Shown in pieces: positions 1-10,376 of a stretch of DNA of 64,000 bases. The position numbers were made by a program, and so were the translations under genes. Position 1 is the stretch's first letter, and each line of letters begins with the position of its first letter. The notes under the pieces were generated by a model, which saw only the letters and a list, made by a program, of their open reading frames with translations, was not told the origin of the DNA and searched no databases. The stretch is from Phytophthora sp. 'mugwort' (Eukaryota; Oomycota; Peronosporomycetes; Peronosporales; Peronosporaceae), in contig JAUCEF010000006.1 of assembly GCA_033558025.1 (NCBI GenBank), positions 3,224,001 through 3,288,000 of the forward strand, read 5' to 3'.

Positions 1-3000
1 TGAGATTGACCTTGTTCCGGGGACCAAATACTGCGTGACAAGGCAGTCGCCTTTGCCACGAGAACAGTGTGACGTCATTGACGCGTTCTTCCGTGCTAAG
101 AACGAGGAGGGTATGGTGCGCGAGAGCAAGTCTCCACACTCAACGCCTACGTTCTGTCTTAGAAAGCCGAATGGCAAGTGGAGAATCGTTCATGCTTTTA
201 ATAAGCTCAACGCGGCCACCATTCCGGAAACGTCTATTCCTAGGAAGGACGTTCTCCAGGACAACATGACGGGGTGTACGGTGTACAGTGCTCTCGACTT
301 GGCCGATGGATACTATCAATTGCTCATGTGAGCAAGCGATATTCCGCTTACGGCGATCAGCGCTCCGAGTGGTATGCTCTGGGAGTGGCTAGTAATGCCC
401 TAAGGGCTGTCGAACGCGCCTGCGACGTTCAATCGTCTTGTGACGCAACTGTTCAGGCCCCACTGGGCGTATGCTCACACATACTTCGACGACATATTCG
501 TCCACAGTCGTGCGGAGCACGGAAAGACTGATGTGGAGAATCACATTGAAACCTGCGAGCGGTGCTCGAGTGCATGCGCCCCACAAGTTGTATGCCATCA
601 TTGACAAGTGTGCCTTCGGCGCTGAAGAGATCCCTTTTCTGGGATGCTTCATTGGGAAGCGAGGTCTTCGAGCGGATCCCGCTAAGGTCAAGGCCATTGT
701 AGACTGGCCGGTTCCAAAGAACCAGAAAGACTTACGACAGTGGCTTGGCCTGGCCAATTGCTTGCACAAGTAGCAAGAACTATGCTGAGGTGGCAAGGCC
801 ACTGTCCAATCTCCTTAAGAAGGATGTGGACTGGTGTCGGGACATCGGACATCAAGCGGCTTTTGAAGCCATTAAGGAGAGTCTCCTTTGGGCCCCGATC
901 CTGGCCCTGCCAGACCCCGTTCGTCCTTTCAGTGTCGCCATGACGCGTCGGACTTTGCCATCGGCAGTGCTTTGTTGCAAGCAGACGCTGAAGGGCGTGA
1001 TCGCGTTTGAATCTCACCAGCTTAAGGCTGCTGAGAAGAACTATCCAGTTCATGACAAAGAGCTACTTACGATGAAGTATGCGCTCGTCAAATTCAGGGT
1101 TCACCTGCTCGACTCCAAGCCGTTTGTGATCTACACTGATCATGCGTCGCTACGCACTGCGACGCAGCCGCCTCATCTCTCTCAGAGAATGGCCCGTTGG
1201 CTTTCCTTCTTTGCGGAGTACAACTTTGAGGTGAAGTACAAGCCTGGCAGGCAGAACGTCTTGGCCGATGCGTTATCACACAGGCCAGACTATGAGATCG
1301 CTCACGTCACGACGATGACTTCGTTTGTGACAGACTTGATCCGCGGGGCGTACGCGCGTGACGAGTCCTGCGTAGCTCTGCTACATGCGCTAGGAAGCGC
1401 GGAGTTTGTTAACTCAGAGATTAAGCTGTCAGGGCGGTTGCGCGCGAGGTACATCGATACACTCTGGATGATGTCCTATTGTACTACGGTACCGGACGTT
1501 TATCCACGTGTCGTGGTTCCTCACGAAGAGGATCTCAAGTATTGTATCCTCTATGAGGCACATGATACCCCACTTGGCGGTCATCTCGGTCGAGAAAAGA
1601 CCTACAGCTTGGTGAGCTCCCGCTACTGGTGGCCGAAGCTTTACAAGTGGTTCAGTAAAGCTTCGGCCACCAGTAACGTATGTACGCACGTGTGAGACGT
1701 GTCAACGGGTTAAACCCTCGCCACACTCGGCTGCGCCGTTGGCCAGCTTGCCTGTACCCACGGGGTGTTGGCAATCCATGAGTATGGACTTTGTGTTCGG
1801 CCTGCCACGGGATGCAGCGGGCAACCCGGGCATCATGGTCTTTGTCGACCGATTGAGCAAGATGGCTCATTTAGCGGCGGTGCCGGACTCCATCGATGGA
1901 GAAGGAACAGCCATGTTGTTCATGGATCGTGTCTTTCGACAGCATGGTCTGCCAGAGGCAGTTGTCTCGGATCGAGATCCCCGTTTCACGGGTAAGTTTT
2001 GGACGTCGGTCTTTAAGGTGTTCGGCACTCGACTCGACATATCCATAGCGGACCATCCGCAGACCGATGGTCAGACTGAACGCGTGAATCGCGTAGTCGA
2101 AGACATGCTTCGGAGCGTCTGTGCAGACAGACCCAAGCAATGGAGATGGAGCTCGATGCTCCCACTCGTTGAGTTTTCATAGAACAATGCGGTGCATACC
2201 TCGACAGGCTTCACCCCGTTCTATTTGAACGGTCTCACACACCCTCGCGTCCCGCGGACGCCACCACTCCGTGGTTCTGGGCTTGGTGGGGGAGGGATAC
2301 CCGATGCGCTAGCTGATATCATCCCAGCTGCAGTTCGCAGGCAAGTTGACACGCTCGTGTCTACGCGTTTAAGTGTCTTACGACAAGTACGGAATGCGAT
2401 GGCTGAAAGCCAAGATGTTCAGAAGGAACAGGCTGATGCAAAGGGCAGAAGCAACATTGCAGTGTTTAACGTGGGTGACAAAGCTTTATATTAAACGCTA
2501 AAGCCTACCTACACATGCAGTATCTGCGCCTTTAAGACCAAGTTGCGCCCGCGTATCATTGGACCTTTTAAGATCGTGGCCAGGAAGGGCCTTGCGTACA
2601 CGCTCAATCTTCCGAAGAAGATGCGTACACACCCCGTGTTTTACGTATGCTTCCTTAAGCCATATCGAGACCCGGCTCGGGTGAGTGCGGAGGGTTTGGC
2701 GCCACAGCCGGTGGATGGCCAAAGCACTGGAGGCGCACGAGGAGGTACAATGACCACGTAGCTCAGCGAGCGAACGGTCCAGCGCTTCGAAGCGACGAGC
2801 AGAGGACTGCTCCAGGAGCTCTAGGCGGTTGGCAACCGAAGCAGGAGACTGAAACCAGTCGACCCGGTGATAAGCATGGCATCGATCTCGTCAGCGAGAC
2901 TGTCACGATGACTCGTCGCCCACTGTAGCGAGCCAAACAGCGTCAACACCCGCCTCTCGACCGCTAGCAGATCACTGCGACGCAGCGCGAGGATCCAGCC

Positions 3001-3192
3001 GGTCAGCGACTCCACCGCTGTTGCCCGATGAGCAGGGAATTTCCCACTATCATGTGGAGCGCTTAGTGGCGCGGCATCGTCGCCAGGTCGTACCCAATAT
3101 CTTGTGAAGTGGAGGGGTTATCCTCACTCACAGAACTCTAGGGAGTACGAGGTTCCTCTCCGGCAATTTTTTCCTGACGTCGTGGACGCTTG
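1..3192 (+). pseudogene. Broken Ty3/gypsy pol (RT, RNase H, integrase, chromodomain), copy 1
   Basis: RT motifs fall in several frames: RKPNGKWRIVHAFNK near 165-205, YSALDLADGYY near 283-320, and an intact catalytic YFDDIF near 483-500. RNase H has YTDHASLRT near 1132-1160 and the integrase core has VFVDRLSKMAH and TDGQTERVNRV (1840-2100). The integrase C-terminus is at 2543-2760, and a chromodomain tail (VKWRGYP, EVPLRQ) at 3100-3192. Nonsense changes include TGA at 328-330 (reads as a former CGA) and TAA near 401 (former CAA), plus a frameshift near 770 and a foldback insertion at 1624-1675. No functional polymerase can be made from it. Confidence 0.92.
1624..1675. repeat. Perfect 21-bp foldback inside the integrase zinc-binding region
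   Basis: Arms 1624-1644 and 1655-1675 are exact reverse complements with a 10-base loop. The left arm encodes the YWWPKLY start of the integrase zinc-binding segment. The right arm is an inverted copy of it, inserted just before the TCETCQRVK part, and it throws pol out of frame. The same foldback is in copy 2 (19085-19136). It looks like a templated inverted insertion, such as a template-switch error. Confidence 0.9.
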
Positions 3193-4572
3193 GTCGACGC
3201 GATCAGCAAAGCCCCGAGGGCTAGCGACCGAGGCGTCGCTCGCCTGGCGCTTCCCGGCAATAGCCGCTGGGGGCCAAGGCCAGCAGCAAAGCTGTCGCTC
3301 GGGTCTTGAAGAGGAGCGGCTTCATGAGTGTGAGAGCCGCTAGCTGTGACAGCAGAAGTACCCAGTGCGAGAGAGCCTTGGGGGCGAGGCCGGTAGGCAG
3401 GGGATAATTGGCGTTTCGCCTTTAGTTTCGCAAACTCAAAACGGAGTCGACGTTCGACTCGAACCTCAGTTTCACTGAAACTAGCCTGAAGGGCATCAAT
3501 GGAAGAGAGCTTGCGAGCTCCTTCCACCCAACTTCGGAACTGTCCATCGTCATCCCAAGACGTCTCTTCTGACAGGAGCACGACTAGGTAAGTCCGCATT
3601 GGTGGAACCGAGACGTGCCGAGCTTGCATTTGCAAGCGCTCACGATACTCGCTCTGAGCAGCCACTTGAGGAGTCAAGTATCTCTCTCTGAGAGACTCTC
3701 GCGCGGCGAGCTTGTCGGGTGTGGCGGCCGCCAGCCCAATCACATACGTGTTAAGCAATTCCGATGCTACTCGGCGAGCCACTTCGCTGGGAACGCGAGG
3801 CTCAAAGCCGTAGTCACGACGTGACAGGGTAAGCAATGGCCGAGCCATAGGCCGCCTCGAACGGGGGAGCTGCGGATCAGCCTCGAGCTGTTGCTCCTGG
3901 ACTTCGTCCGAAGATTGGTGACGACAGCGGATACCCTGGGATCATATGTTGTTCCCCGCGAAGGTAGCGGAGGCGCATTGCGCAGGACTCGTGGAGTCGA
4001 GAGCTCGAACGGATTCGGAGCGCGCAGTTGTCGGCGCGGGCTCGGCGAGCGGACAGGGCTACTACCGGTCATGGACTCAGTGTAGTCGACCTCCTGTTCA
4101 CCTTCCTCAAGGTCGTCAAAAAGGGCATCTCGCGCAAAGCGTACGGAGGCACTGCTCTAGCGGCTTCGCTGCCTCCACTCATGGTCTTTTGACCGTATCG
4201 GCACTTGTGCGCTGAGTGATACTCTCGCACCGAGAGCCGCGAGGGTGCGGGTGGCGCACGGTCAGAGACCTCTCCCGTACGGGATGACGAGGATAACGAA
4301 GGTGACGGAGACACAGAGGGGCTTAGCCCGCGGCGAGGGCTGTAATCACGAGGCGAACGAGGGAGGTCAAAAGACCCAATTGGCTGTTGACATCTGAGTG
4401 TGAGCACTCGATGCGGAACAAACAGTGAAACGCTCTTGGGAGCGGAAGGTTCGGGCCCTTTTTCGATTGATACAATCAGACCCTCGTGGATACGGTGTGT
4501 CCACGGTTTGGTGGGGGAGAGTGTAACGTGGTTACACGAAGGTAAGACGAGTGTAGCTGTACTACGTGACAC
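3138..4572 (-). pseudogene. Antisense reading frame of gypsy family A, copy 1
   Basis: A long reading frame runs opposite to pol, from inside the 3' LTR (Met near 4572) to the last codons of the chromodomain (3138). Two frameshifts break it into 4572-4069 (Ser/Pro/Arg-rich), 4140-3767 (acidic stretch LFDDLEEGEQEVDY followed by an SPVRSPSP repeat) and an uninterrupted 236-codon block 3848-3138. The last block is charged and probably helical (RSWVEGARKL, RRLRFEFAKLKAKRQ). I recognise no domain. It could be an accessory protein of the element or a captured host gene. Codon-like composition and the continuous 236 codons argue against chance, but this is not proven. Confidence 0.55.
4511..4521 (+). 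other. Polypurine tract of gypsy family A, copy 1
   Basis: GTGGGGGAGAG lies directly before TGTAAC, the expected start of the 3' LTR. This is the usual plus-strand priming site of LTR retrotransposons. Copy 2 has it at 21972-21982. Confidence 0.75.
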
Positions 4573-4716
4573 TTTGTTAGTAAGTGGTACTTGGTACCAC
4601 TTGGATTAACGGGATTTCAGTACGTGGCCACAGGGCCACTCGATATGCATTTGACTGGTTTAACTATGGTAGATAGTTAGAGTCACACATTTACACCACA
4701 GCCGGCTTTGCCGCAG

Positions 4717-4790
4717 ATAAGCAAACAAATAGCAGCTCAGTCTTAGCATAAAAAAAGATGCTAAGACTGAGCTGCTATTAGTTTGCTTAT
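4717..4790. repeat. LTR hairpin 1: 33-bp arms, 8-base A-rich loop
   Basis: Arms 4717-4749 and 4758-4790 pair with a single mismatch around an AAAAAAAG loop. It is conserved in copy 2 at 22178-22251. Confidence 0.95.
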
Positions 4791-4791
4791 G

Positions 4792-4886
4792 GCTTAGATC
4801 GCTCTAGGTATACCACTAGAGACTCAAAGAGGTTTAGGAATACTGACTCTTTGAGTCTCTAGTGGTATAACTAGAGCGATCTAAGC
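4792..4886. repeat. LTR hairpin 2: 40-bp arms, 15-base loop
   Basis: Arms 4792-4831 and 4847-4886 pair with one mismatch. It begins two bases after hairpin 1 ends. It is conserved in copy 2 at 22253-22347. The pair could be a nested MITE, a termination signal or an RNA structure of the LTR. Confidence 0.95.
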
Positions 4887-4958
4887 CTCTGCGAAGACCT
4901 TAGGGGTTAGAATAACCACAGCTAAGACTCGGAGAGTCATACGTTTTCCTCTGACGCA

Positions 4959-5201
4959 CTACGCTATGCAGCCCCGCTGCATAGGGCCTCTTGCGTCATG
5001 CTCCACAGTAGGCGTGACACACTCCCGGTGGTACGGCTGACGACAGGTGTTGCTCTTGCAGACCCACACTTTACCGCACAGGGCATCACTACAGATAGAG
5101 CAGTCCATAACACCTTCTCGTGCATGCACAGCTTCCCCTACTTCTTCCTCAAAATTTCCGTCATCTTCCAAAGCAGAATTAAAGGCCATTCCGATTTGCA
5201 C
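4959..5201 (-). CDS. Small Cys/His-rich (RING/PHD-like) reading frame ending at the LTR junction
   Basis: An 80-codon frame with CSICSDAL, then CKSNTC, then YHREC: a Cys-x2-Cys ... Cys-x4-Cys ... His-x2-Cys series like the zinc clusters of RING/PHD fingers or of transposase C-termini. Its last codons run into the end of the gypsy LTR, so the natural C-terminus has been replaced by LTR sequence or lost. It starts in an acidic segment. It is probably a fragment of a host or transposon gene cut by the insertion. The family is not identified. Confidence 0.35.
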   Translation of the reverse strand: MQIGMAFNSALEDDGNFEEEVGEAVHAREGVMDCSICSDALCGKVWVCKSNTCRQPYHRECVTPTVEHDARGPMQRGCIA

Positions 5202-7146
5202 TGATTATATCAACACTACGGTGGTGTAGACAGGTAACACTACGACGTTGATGTTCTTGGCAACACTGACATGGAAATTTGTTCGCCATAATAGATATAT
5301 TTCACACAAAGGCTGATAGATAACTAGTATAGAAGATACAGAGCTTCTTGGCACGCACTACGTCTATAAGAGACGGTGATTTCAACTGTTTCTTCCTTGT
5401 CCTTAAATTTCACGACAGTGGCCTGGTGAGTCAACCGGGGCTAAGTCTATTGTCTTTTCATTTTGTGAGGTACCATAACAGTATAACACGTGCAATAGCT
5501 ACTGTCAAAACTGTTAATCGCTATCCTGTTGCTGCTTTACTGTGCAAGCAGTTCATCAAGTGCACCACACGCTATTTTTACAGAGTTCGTATCCTACGCC
5601 GCTGGAACAGTTTTTTTGGACCTCGGGAGCACAAAAGCCAAATGCCAAAGCATGCACAGACGAATCATTTTGGTTGCTGCAGTTGATAGACGCCCCTTAT
5701 ACGCTGCCAGTCCGTCCATTCCCCTTCTCACAACACCCTGCGACAACTGAGACCAAAATACAGCACCTGCCACAATCTCCTTGTCGTAGCCCGCATAAGC
5801 TCTTCGACGTCGCCTCGAGTTTCCGGTTTTCTACGTGGAGTCTGCGCTCGCGGAACTTTACGAGGCACCTATTCTGAGTCCTCAGTAGCTGACGCGTCAG
5901 GACTTGCAGCTAGCGCGACAGTAAAAAAGCACTAGTTAGCGAACGGAAAAACCTCCCATGGGCTGAAAAAAAATAACCCGACTCGCTGCAAAGCTTTAGC
6001 AGCTTTCGCATCTCCATGTGCGTGCTAGCCGCCAAATTCGCAAATGAGCCTGATTTTTTATGTATCTACCTATCGTTTTTATGCCCAAACGCAGATCTTG
6101 GTTTAATCTTCGGTTTTCTGAGCACAAGGAAAAAATGACGACGGTAGTGTTACTGAATAGCACCGTCCTAGTGTTAAAATAACGACTCCCATTCCGATTT
6201 TCTTTGAGAACTGAAGCAAGTCATGCCCGTCGTCTCGCCGTCACCATCGCTCATCAGAACTTCGTCTAGATGATTACGCGTGGCGGTCGTCCGGTCATCA
6301 TTCGTGGCGTGATCTTCCAGAAAGAGTTGACCGAGATCATGTTGATGATACCCATCGGCCGTCACTTCAGCGACGCGAGGCTGCTGTTGGCATCTCTGTC
6401 GCCGCAATGTTGCGTCCCGGTCCCTCTGTGCTAGAGCCAATTGGTTTCGGTGTGCGGTGCGATCCGCCAACATCCTACACAGTGACCCACCCTGGTGGCG
6501 GTTCCCTTTCACCCACCACCAGCAGATATCGCAGAGCTAGCAGGGATCAGTCGGTATACCGTGGCAAGTGTCTTGCTGATGACAGCAAAGGACGTCAGAG
6601 CGCCCCAAGTCATAGAGGCACAAGTGCATACGTGCTGGGGCGTGTCTGACAGTAGCTCTGAGATGTCCAATCTAATCTGAAATAAATCAATTGTAAATTA
6701 CATCGTACCAAATATTTCACAAATAGATTGCAAAAGAATGTTGTCGAACGTGCGCCTAGAGACCGTCGCACGAGGAGCAGAGCACTTCGGAGGGGATTCG
6801 ATAATGAAGTGCTGGTTTTCTGCCTGGCGCGAAGGCGGAGGATGCCAATGCGTCATGGAAGGTGCAGTCGGATCATTTTGCCCTTACACTAATCTGATTC
6901 CTTTTAAAACATTGCTGTTCCAACTATGGTGTTCACATGATTCCGGGTGTCCTTAAATCACCTAGCGCTATAATATTCGCTCATGACCAACGAGATCCTA
7001 CTTCTTTGTACCTAAGTCAACGTTCTTTTTAAATAACGGCTTTAATAAATTTTTCGAAAAATTCACCAATTGAATCGCCACAACGTGCAGATCACCCAAG
7101 TTCTTGTAAAATAAAAGTTTCATACACACATCCATCCTTCAGTACT
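5202..7146. other. No recognisable gene (1.9 kb)
   Basis: Only short open frames are present. The longest is 6174-6512 on the minus strand (112 codons, Gln/Arg/His-rich), with no domain I recognise. Base composition becomes AT-rich towards 6660-7140, as expected for the region downstream of the minus-strand gene at 7147. Confidence 0.4.
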
Positions 7147-7662
7147 TCACACTACCCGATCGCTCATCGTTTCGTCGCGAACTTCTTCGTCCCCTGTCTT
7201 CGACACTGTGACCTTCCTCTCACCCTCAATCATGTCCCTACTGGACCCTCTATCGTCTGTCTCAACCGATATCTCAATGAACGATGAGCGCTTCCACCAC
7301 GTCCGCACGAGGCGCCACTGGATCCCTTTGTTCCTAAACTTCTTCTGATCGTTCATGCGTCGCAACTGCAGCTGCAAGCGACTCTCGGCTTCCTGTACTT
7401 GAGTGGCGGCGCAGTAGAGCGACAATCCCAGCGTGCACACGCAGCATCCGTAGCCAAATCCTTTGCAGGGCAAACACGGCCAATGATCCAGAAGCGCGTC
7501 GTTAATCATGGCTACACCCTTGGCGAAGTCCTCGCGAGTCATCAGCGTCCACAGCCGCTCCGATTCGGGGAACTCGTCGTCGTAACTGGACGCCAAGCCA
7601 TTCACGAACACTTCTCCCGTGGGCTTGAGCTCCGCCAAGCGCTCGCGACACGATGCAACCAT
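7147..7662 (-). CDS. Golgin A7/Erf4-family palmitoyltransferase accessory protein
   Basis: A single-exon 171-residue protein. The family subunit (GOLGA7 in animals, Erf4 in yeast) binds and stabilises a DHHC palmitoyltransferase at ER/Golgi membranes. Matching features: FPESERLW followed by FAKGVAMINDAL at residues 31-57 (the family Phe-x-x-x-Ile-x-x-Ile-Asn segment), a Cys-rich possibly membrane-associated stretch CKGFGYGCCVCTLGL at residues 65-79, and IEISVETDDRG near residue 130, which aligns with the conserved IEI-x-x-x-x-DRG tail of GOLGA7. A hydrophilic C-terminal extension follows. The start is the first Met; only 154 bases separate it from the divergent BBS4 start. A DHHC enzyme is encoded at 43834-44889. 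Confidence 0.85.
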   Translation of the reverse strand: MVASCRERLAELKPTGEVFVNGLASSYDDEFPESERLWTLMTREDFAKGVAMINDALLDHWPCLPCKGFGYGCCVCTLGLSLYCAATQVQEAESRLQLQLRRMNDQKKFRNKGIQWRLVRTWWKRSSFIEISVETDDRGSSRDMIEGERKVTVSKTGDEEVRDETMSDRVV

Positions 7663-7816
7663 CTTCTTTACGGCCTAATCAATTGCTAACAGCTAAACTG
7701 AATCTGTGCAGTGCATAATTTGGTACCAAAATAAGAACCACATATTTGTAGCCATGTTATAGAATCCTGACGTCGTTTCGAGCAAGCATAACATTTTCGG
7801 AGACCTGAGCACGACG
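7663..7816. promoter_or_regulatory. Divergent promoter between the Golgin A7-like gene and BBS4
   Basis: The two start codons lie 154 bases apart, so both promoters must share this segment. About 30 bases before the BBS4 ATG is AGCATAACATTTTCGG, which loosely resembles the pyrimidine/T-rich oomycete initiator. No clear TATA box is seen. The initiator match is by eye and weak. Confidence 0.45.
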
Positions 7817-9197
7817 ATGCCGAAGGAGAACTCGTTGGATAGCATTCGGTCGCCGAGGTCACACTATGGTAATGTTGGAAGCTCGAGCAGCCACATGTCG
7901 GAACCTTCCGCTCGGAACTGGTATCTGCATCGACTGTACTTGCGCTCCGAGTTCAAAGAGTGTCTTCGCGTCATTGAAGGGGTGCTGAGAGAACACCAAG
8001 GACTGAGCGAGTACCCGCTGTACGTTAAGGCGCTGATCTTACGTCACTCTGGGAGGATCCAAGAGAGTCTTCAGTTGTTCCAAGCGGCGGCGTGTCTGAA
8101 CCCGGAGAACAAGGAGAACCTCAAACAAGTCGGGAGGTCGCTCTACCTGTTGGGCAAGCATACGGCTGCGATTGAAGTGTATGAAGAAATCCTTACCATG
8201 GGGCGCGTGGACGACTGGGAGATCTACCATAGCATGGGGCTATGTCACATGTACCTGAAGGATTACGACCGCGCGGCGCAGAACTTCCAGCGAGCGAACA
8301 CCATTAACCGCCACGACGCGACCTTCCTCCAGCTTGGCAAAGTGCACACGTTGCGTGAGGACTTTAAAGCTGCGATCAACGTGTACTTGGAGGCCCTGGA
8401 GTTCTCGCCGGAGAATCCAGAGATTTTGACGACGCTAGGTCTGCTCTATCTGCGTGTCGGCGAGAACTTTCGCGCTTTCGACTACTTGGGTAATTCACTC
8501 ACGCACGATCCACGCAACCCAAAGACCATTCTCGCTGCAGGATCCATTATCCAGGACCACGGCGATATGGACGTCGCTCTCGTCAAGTACCGCGTGGCAG
8601 CGGCTCAGACTCCCAACTCGGCGCAGCTCTGGAACAACGTCGGCATGTGTTTCTTCGGTAAGCAGCGTTATGTGGCATCTGTAGCCTGCCTCAAGCGCGC
8701 GTTGTACCTGGATCCGTTTGAGTGGATCACGTCGTATAATTTGGGTCTTGTGCACCTCAATACGGGACAATACGCGTCGGCCTTCCACTTCTTTAGTGCA
8801 GCCATTAATCTGAAGCCTGACTTTCCAAGCTCGTACATGTACCTGGCCATCACGCTGAGTCGTCTAGACGACTTTGAGAACGCCTGCAGCGCATTCGACA
8901 AGGCAATCGAGATGGAACGGTACGACTAGAAGGTGAACCTTATTTATGACTCTTTTGATAGCACAAAAGTTACTGATGACATTTATGGTGTGTTGTTTTT
9001 TGGGGTGACGAGCTAGAGACCACATGTTCCACCTCAACTACGCCATCACGCTGTACAACAACGACGAAATGGAGCGTGCCAAGGTGCAGTTCGACCGGTT
9101 CGAGGAGATCTTTGAGGGCCTGGACGAAGAAGCTCGCTCAGCCGACCCAGAAGTGCAGGAGCAGCGCCAAGCCCTACTTAATGCACTCGTGGACTGA
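7817..9197 (+). CDS. BBS4: BBS4, TPR subunit of the BBSome
   Basis: Two exons, 7817-8919 and 9017-9197, with a 97-nt intron (GT...TAG), giving 427 residues. Without splicing the frame stops at 8929. The protein is almost entirely tetratricopeptide repeats. Segments matching animal BBS4: NLKQVGRSLYLLGKH, EFSPENPEILTTLGLLYL, LWNNVGMCFFGK, YNLGLVHLNTGQYASAFHF. BBS4 is part of the BBSome coat that moves membrane proteins in and out of cilia, so it points to a flagellated zoospore stage. Exon 2 supplies the last repeat (HMFHLNYAITLYN) and a short acidic tail. It lacks the long C-terminal extension of the animal protein. Confidence 0.95.
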
Positions 9198-9207
9198 TTG
9201 CCTCAAT

Positions 9208-9255
9208 AGTAGATGAGGACGACGGCATGGGCGATTCGCCTTTCCCTCATCTACT
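9208..9255. repeat. Stem-loop just after the BBS4 stop codon
   Basis: AGTAGATGAGG (9208-9218) and CCTCATCTACT (9245-9255) are perfect inverted repeats 10 bases past the stop. It could be a 3'-UTR structure. The role is unknown. Confidence 0.6.
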
Positions 9256-9514
9256 GTACTTAGTAACTCAGTTGCAACTGCACTAAACATAACGGGGTTT
9301 ATCGTAACTACGATAGTGTCGTCTACTTTTGAGCAGCGCGGGTATATTCTGGGTCAAGAACAGTATTAAGCTGCTTGTCGTACCAATTTTTCACGTTTGA
9401 TGATGGATGAATCTGCGGCCTTCAACGTCCTGCTACAGTACATGTACAGTATTGATAGTGTCAACTTGACACCACACCTAAGAACGACGACGAGGTTGCA
9501 CTTTCGCAGAAGTT

Positions 9515-10376
9515 TTAAACCGCCTCCAAAACGAGCGGAATGACTTCGCAGTTGGCAAGGTGGATACGAGTGCCTAAACGACAGCGCACACCGACTCCAT
9601 GAAGCCCGAGTGTGTCACAACGACAACATTCCGCTCAAGAATCTCGCGGAAGAGTTCCAGCAGGAAAATTCTCGCGCTAATCTGCATCTCTTCGTCCGTC
9701 TCGCGGTGCATCGGCGTCCAGAGCGCGTCACTCTCGTCCTTGATGGCTGAGAAATCCACGTCCGGAAACTTGAGCTTCAGCTCGGAGACCGAGCGCCTCT
9801 TATCGCATGTGACAGCCCAGGATTTCGCGGCAATGTTCAATGCAGACAAACGGTTCGACCAGTATCTGGTCCTTTGCAAAGAAGTTCTTGGCCATCTGGA
9901 TCGCTCGGAAGCGGTGAGACCACCACCCGCTCGATGGGAGGCATGCCCCTCTCGAACTCGGCCATCATGCTGTTCGGGCCTTTGCTCAGCGCATCATTAA
10001 TGCTGAACGTGAGATCCGCGTCCAGATATTTATCCTGGAACGCGAACTCGGACTCCCAGCGCTCAGCACCGAACTGTCTGTCCGCCGCGTTGTGAATACC
10101 CTCGGCGTGGCGCACGAAGTACACGACCTTGATTCGTCTCGGGACAACCGCGAGGCCCGCCTCGGGCTTCTCTAACTGGGCGATTTTCCGTTGGAATTCG
10201 CCCCAGGACGGAGACTCGAGCTGGAACCGCTTAAAGAGCGACAGGATCTCCGGAGTGTTGGCGAAGGTTCTCGGCGCGAAAAATCCGTCGACGCTTCGGA
10301 CCGAAGTGGGGGCAGCGGCTGCGGTGGTGGGAGTGGTGTCGGCATCGGGGCGACCTGGCTCCGTTGTCTTGGTCAT
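9515..10376 (-). pseudogene. Broken histidine phosphatase (phosphoglycerate mutase-like)
   Basis: This is a paralogue of the intact genes at 39692-40546 and 41185-42006. The N-terminal half is open (10376-9837) with YFVRHAEG carrying the phosphohistidine motif and RVVVSPL. After VVSPL a frameshift moves the reading to a second frame (KNFFAKDQ, FVCIEHCRE), which hits a stop near 9805. The frame DKRRSVSELKLKFPDVDF then continues to VVVTHSGF, and a third frameshift near 9575 precedes the conserved ending NCEVIPLVLEAV, stop at 9515. At least three frameshifts make it a recent pseudogene unless they are sequencing errors. Confidence 0.85.

Larger units (their letters stand above)
1..4981 (+). mobile_element. 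Ty3/gypsy LTR retrotransposon, family A, copy 1 (left side beyond the window)
   Basis: Order on the plus strand: reverse transcriptase, RNase H, integrase, chromodomain, an antisense reading frame, a polypurine tract and a 3' LTR. This is the chromodomain Ty3/gypsy layout. The element is dead: pol is cut by several stops and frameshifts. The same sequence recurs at 17449-22442 with about seven differences in 4.9 kb, plus changes in the last 25 bases. Both copies share the same stop codons and internal foldback, so the damage came before the duplication. The 5' LTR and gag lie left of base 1 or are missing. Confidence 0.93.
4522..4981 (+). repeat. 3' LTR of gypsy family A, copy 1 (about 460 bp)
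   Basis: The start is set by the polypurine tract and TGTAAC. The end is set by where copy 1 and copy 2 stop being similar (CTGCA at 4981 and 22442). The TGTAAC start lies in a small near-palindrome (TGTAACGTGGTTACA). The LTR holds two large hairpins (4717-4790, 4792-4886). No 5' LTR is visible for comparison, so the length is an estimate. Confidence 0.7.

Noticed and set aside
3138..3848. 236-codon minus-strand frame as an independent host gene
   Set aside because: It is repeated with the whole gypsy copy (20599-21309) and lies between chromodomain and LTR, so it belongs to the element.
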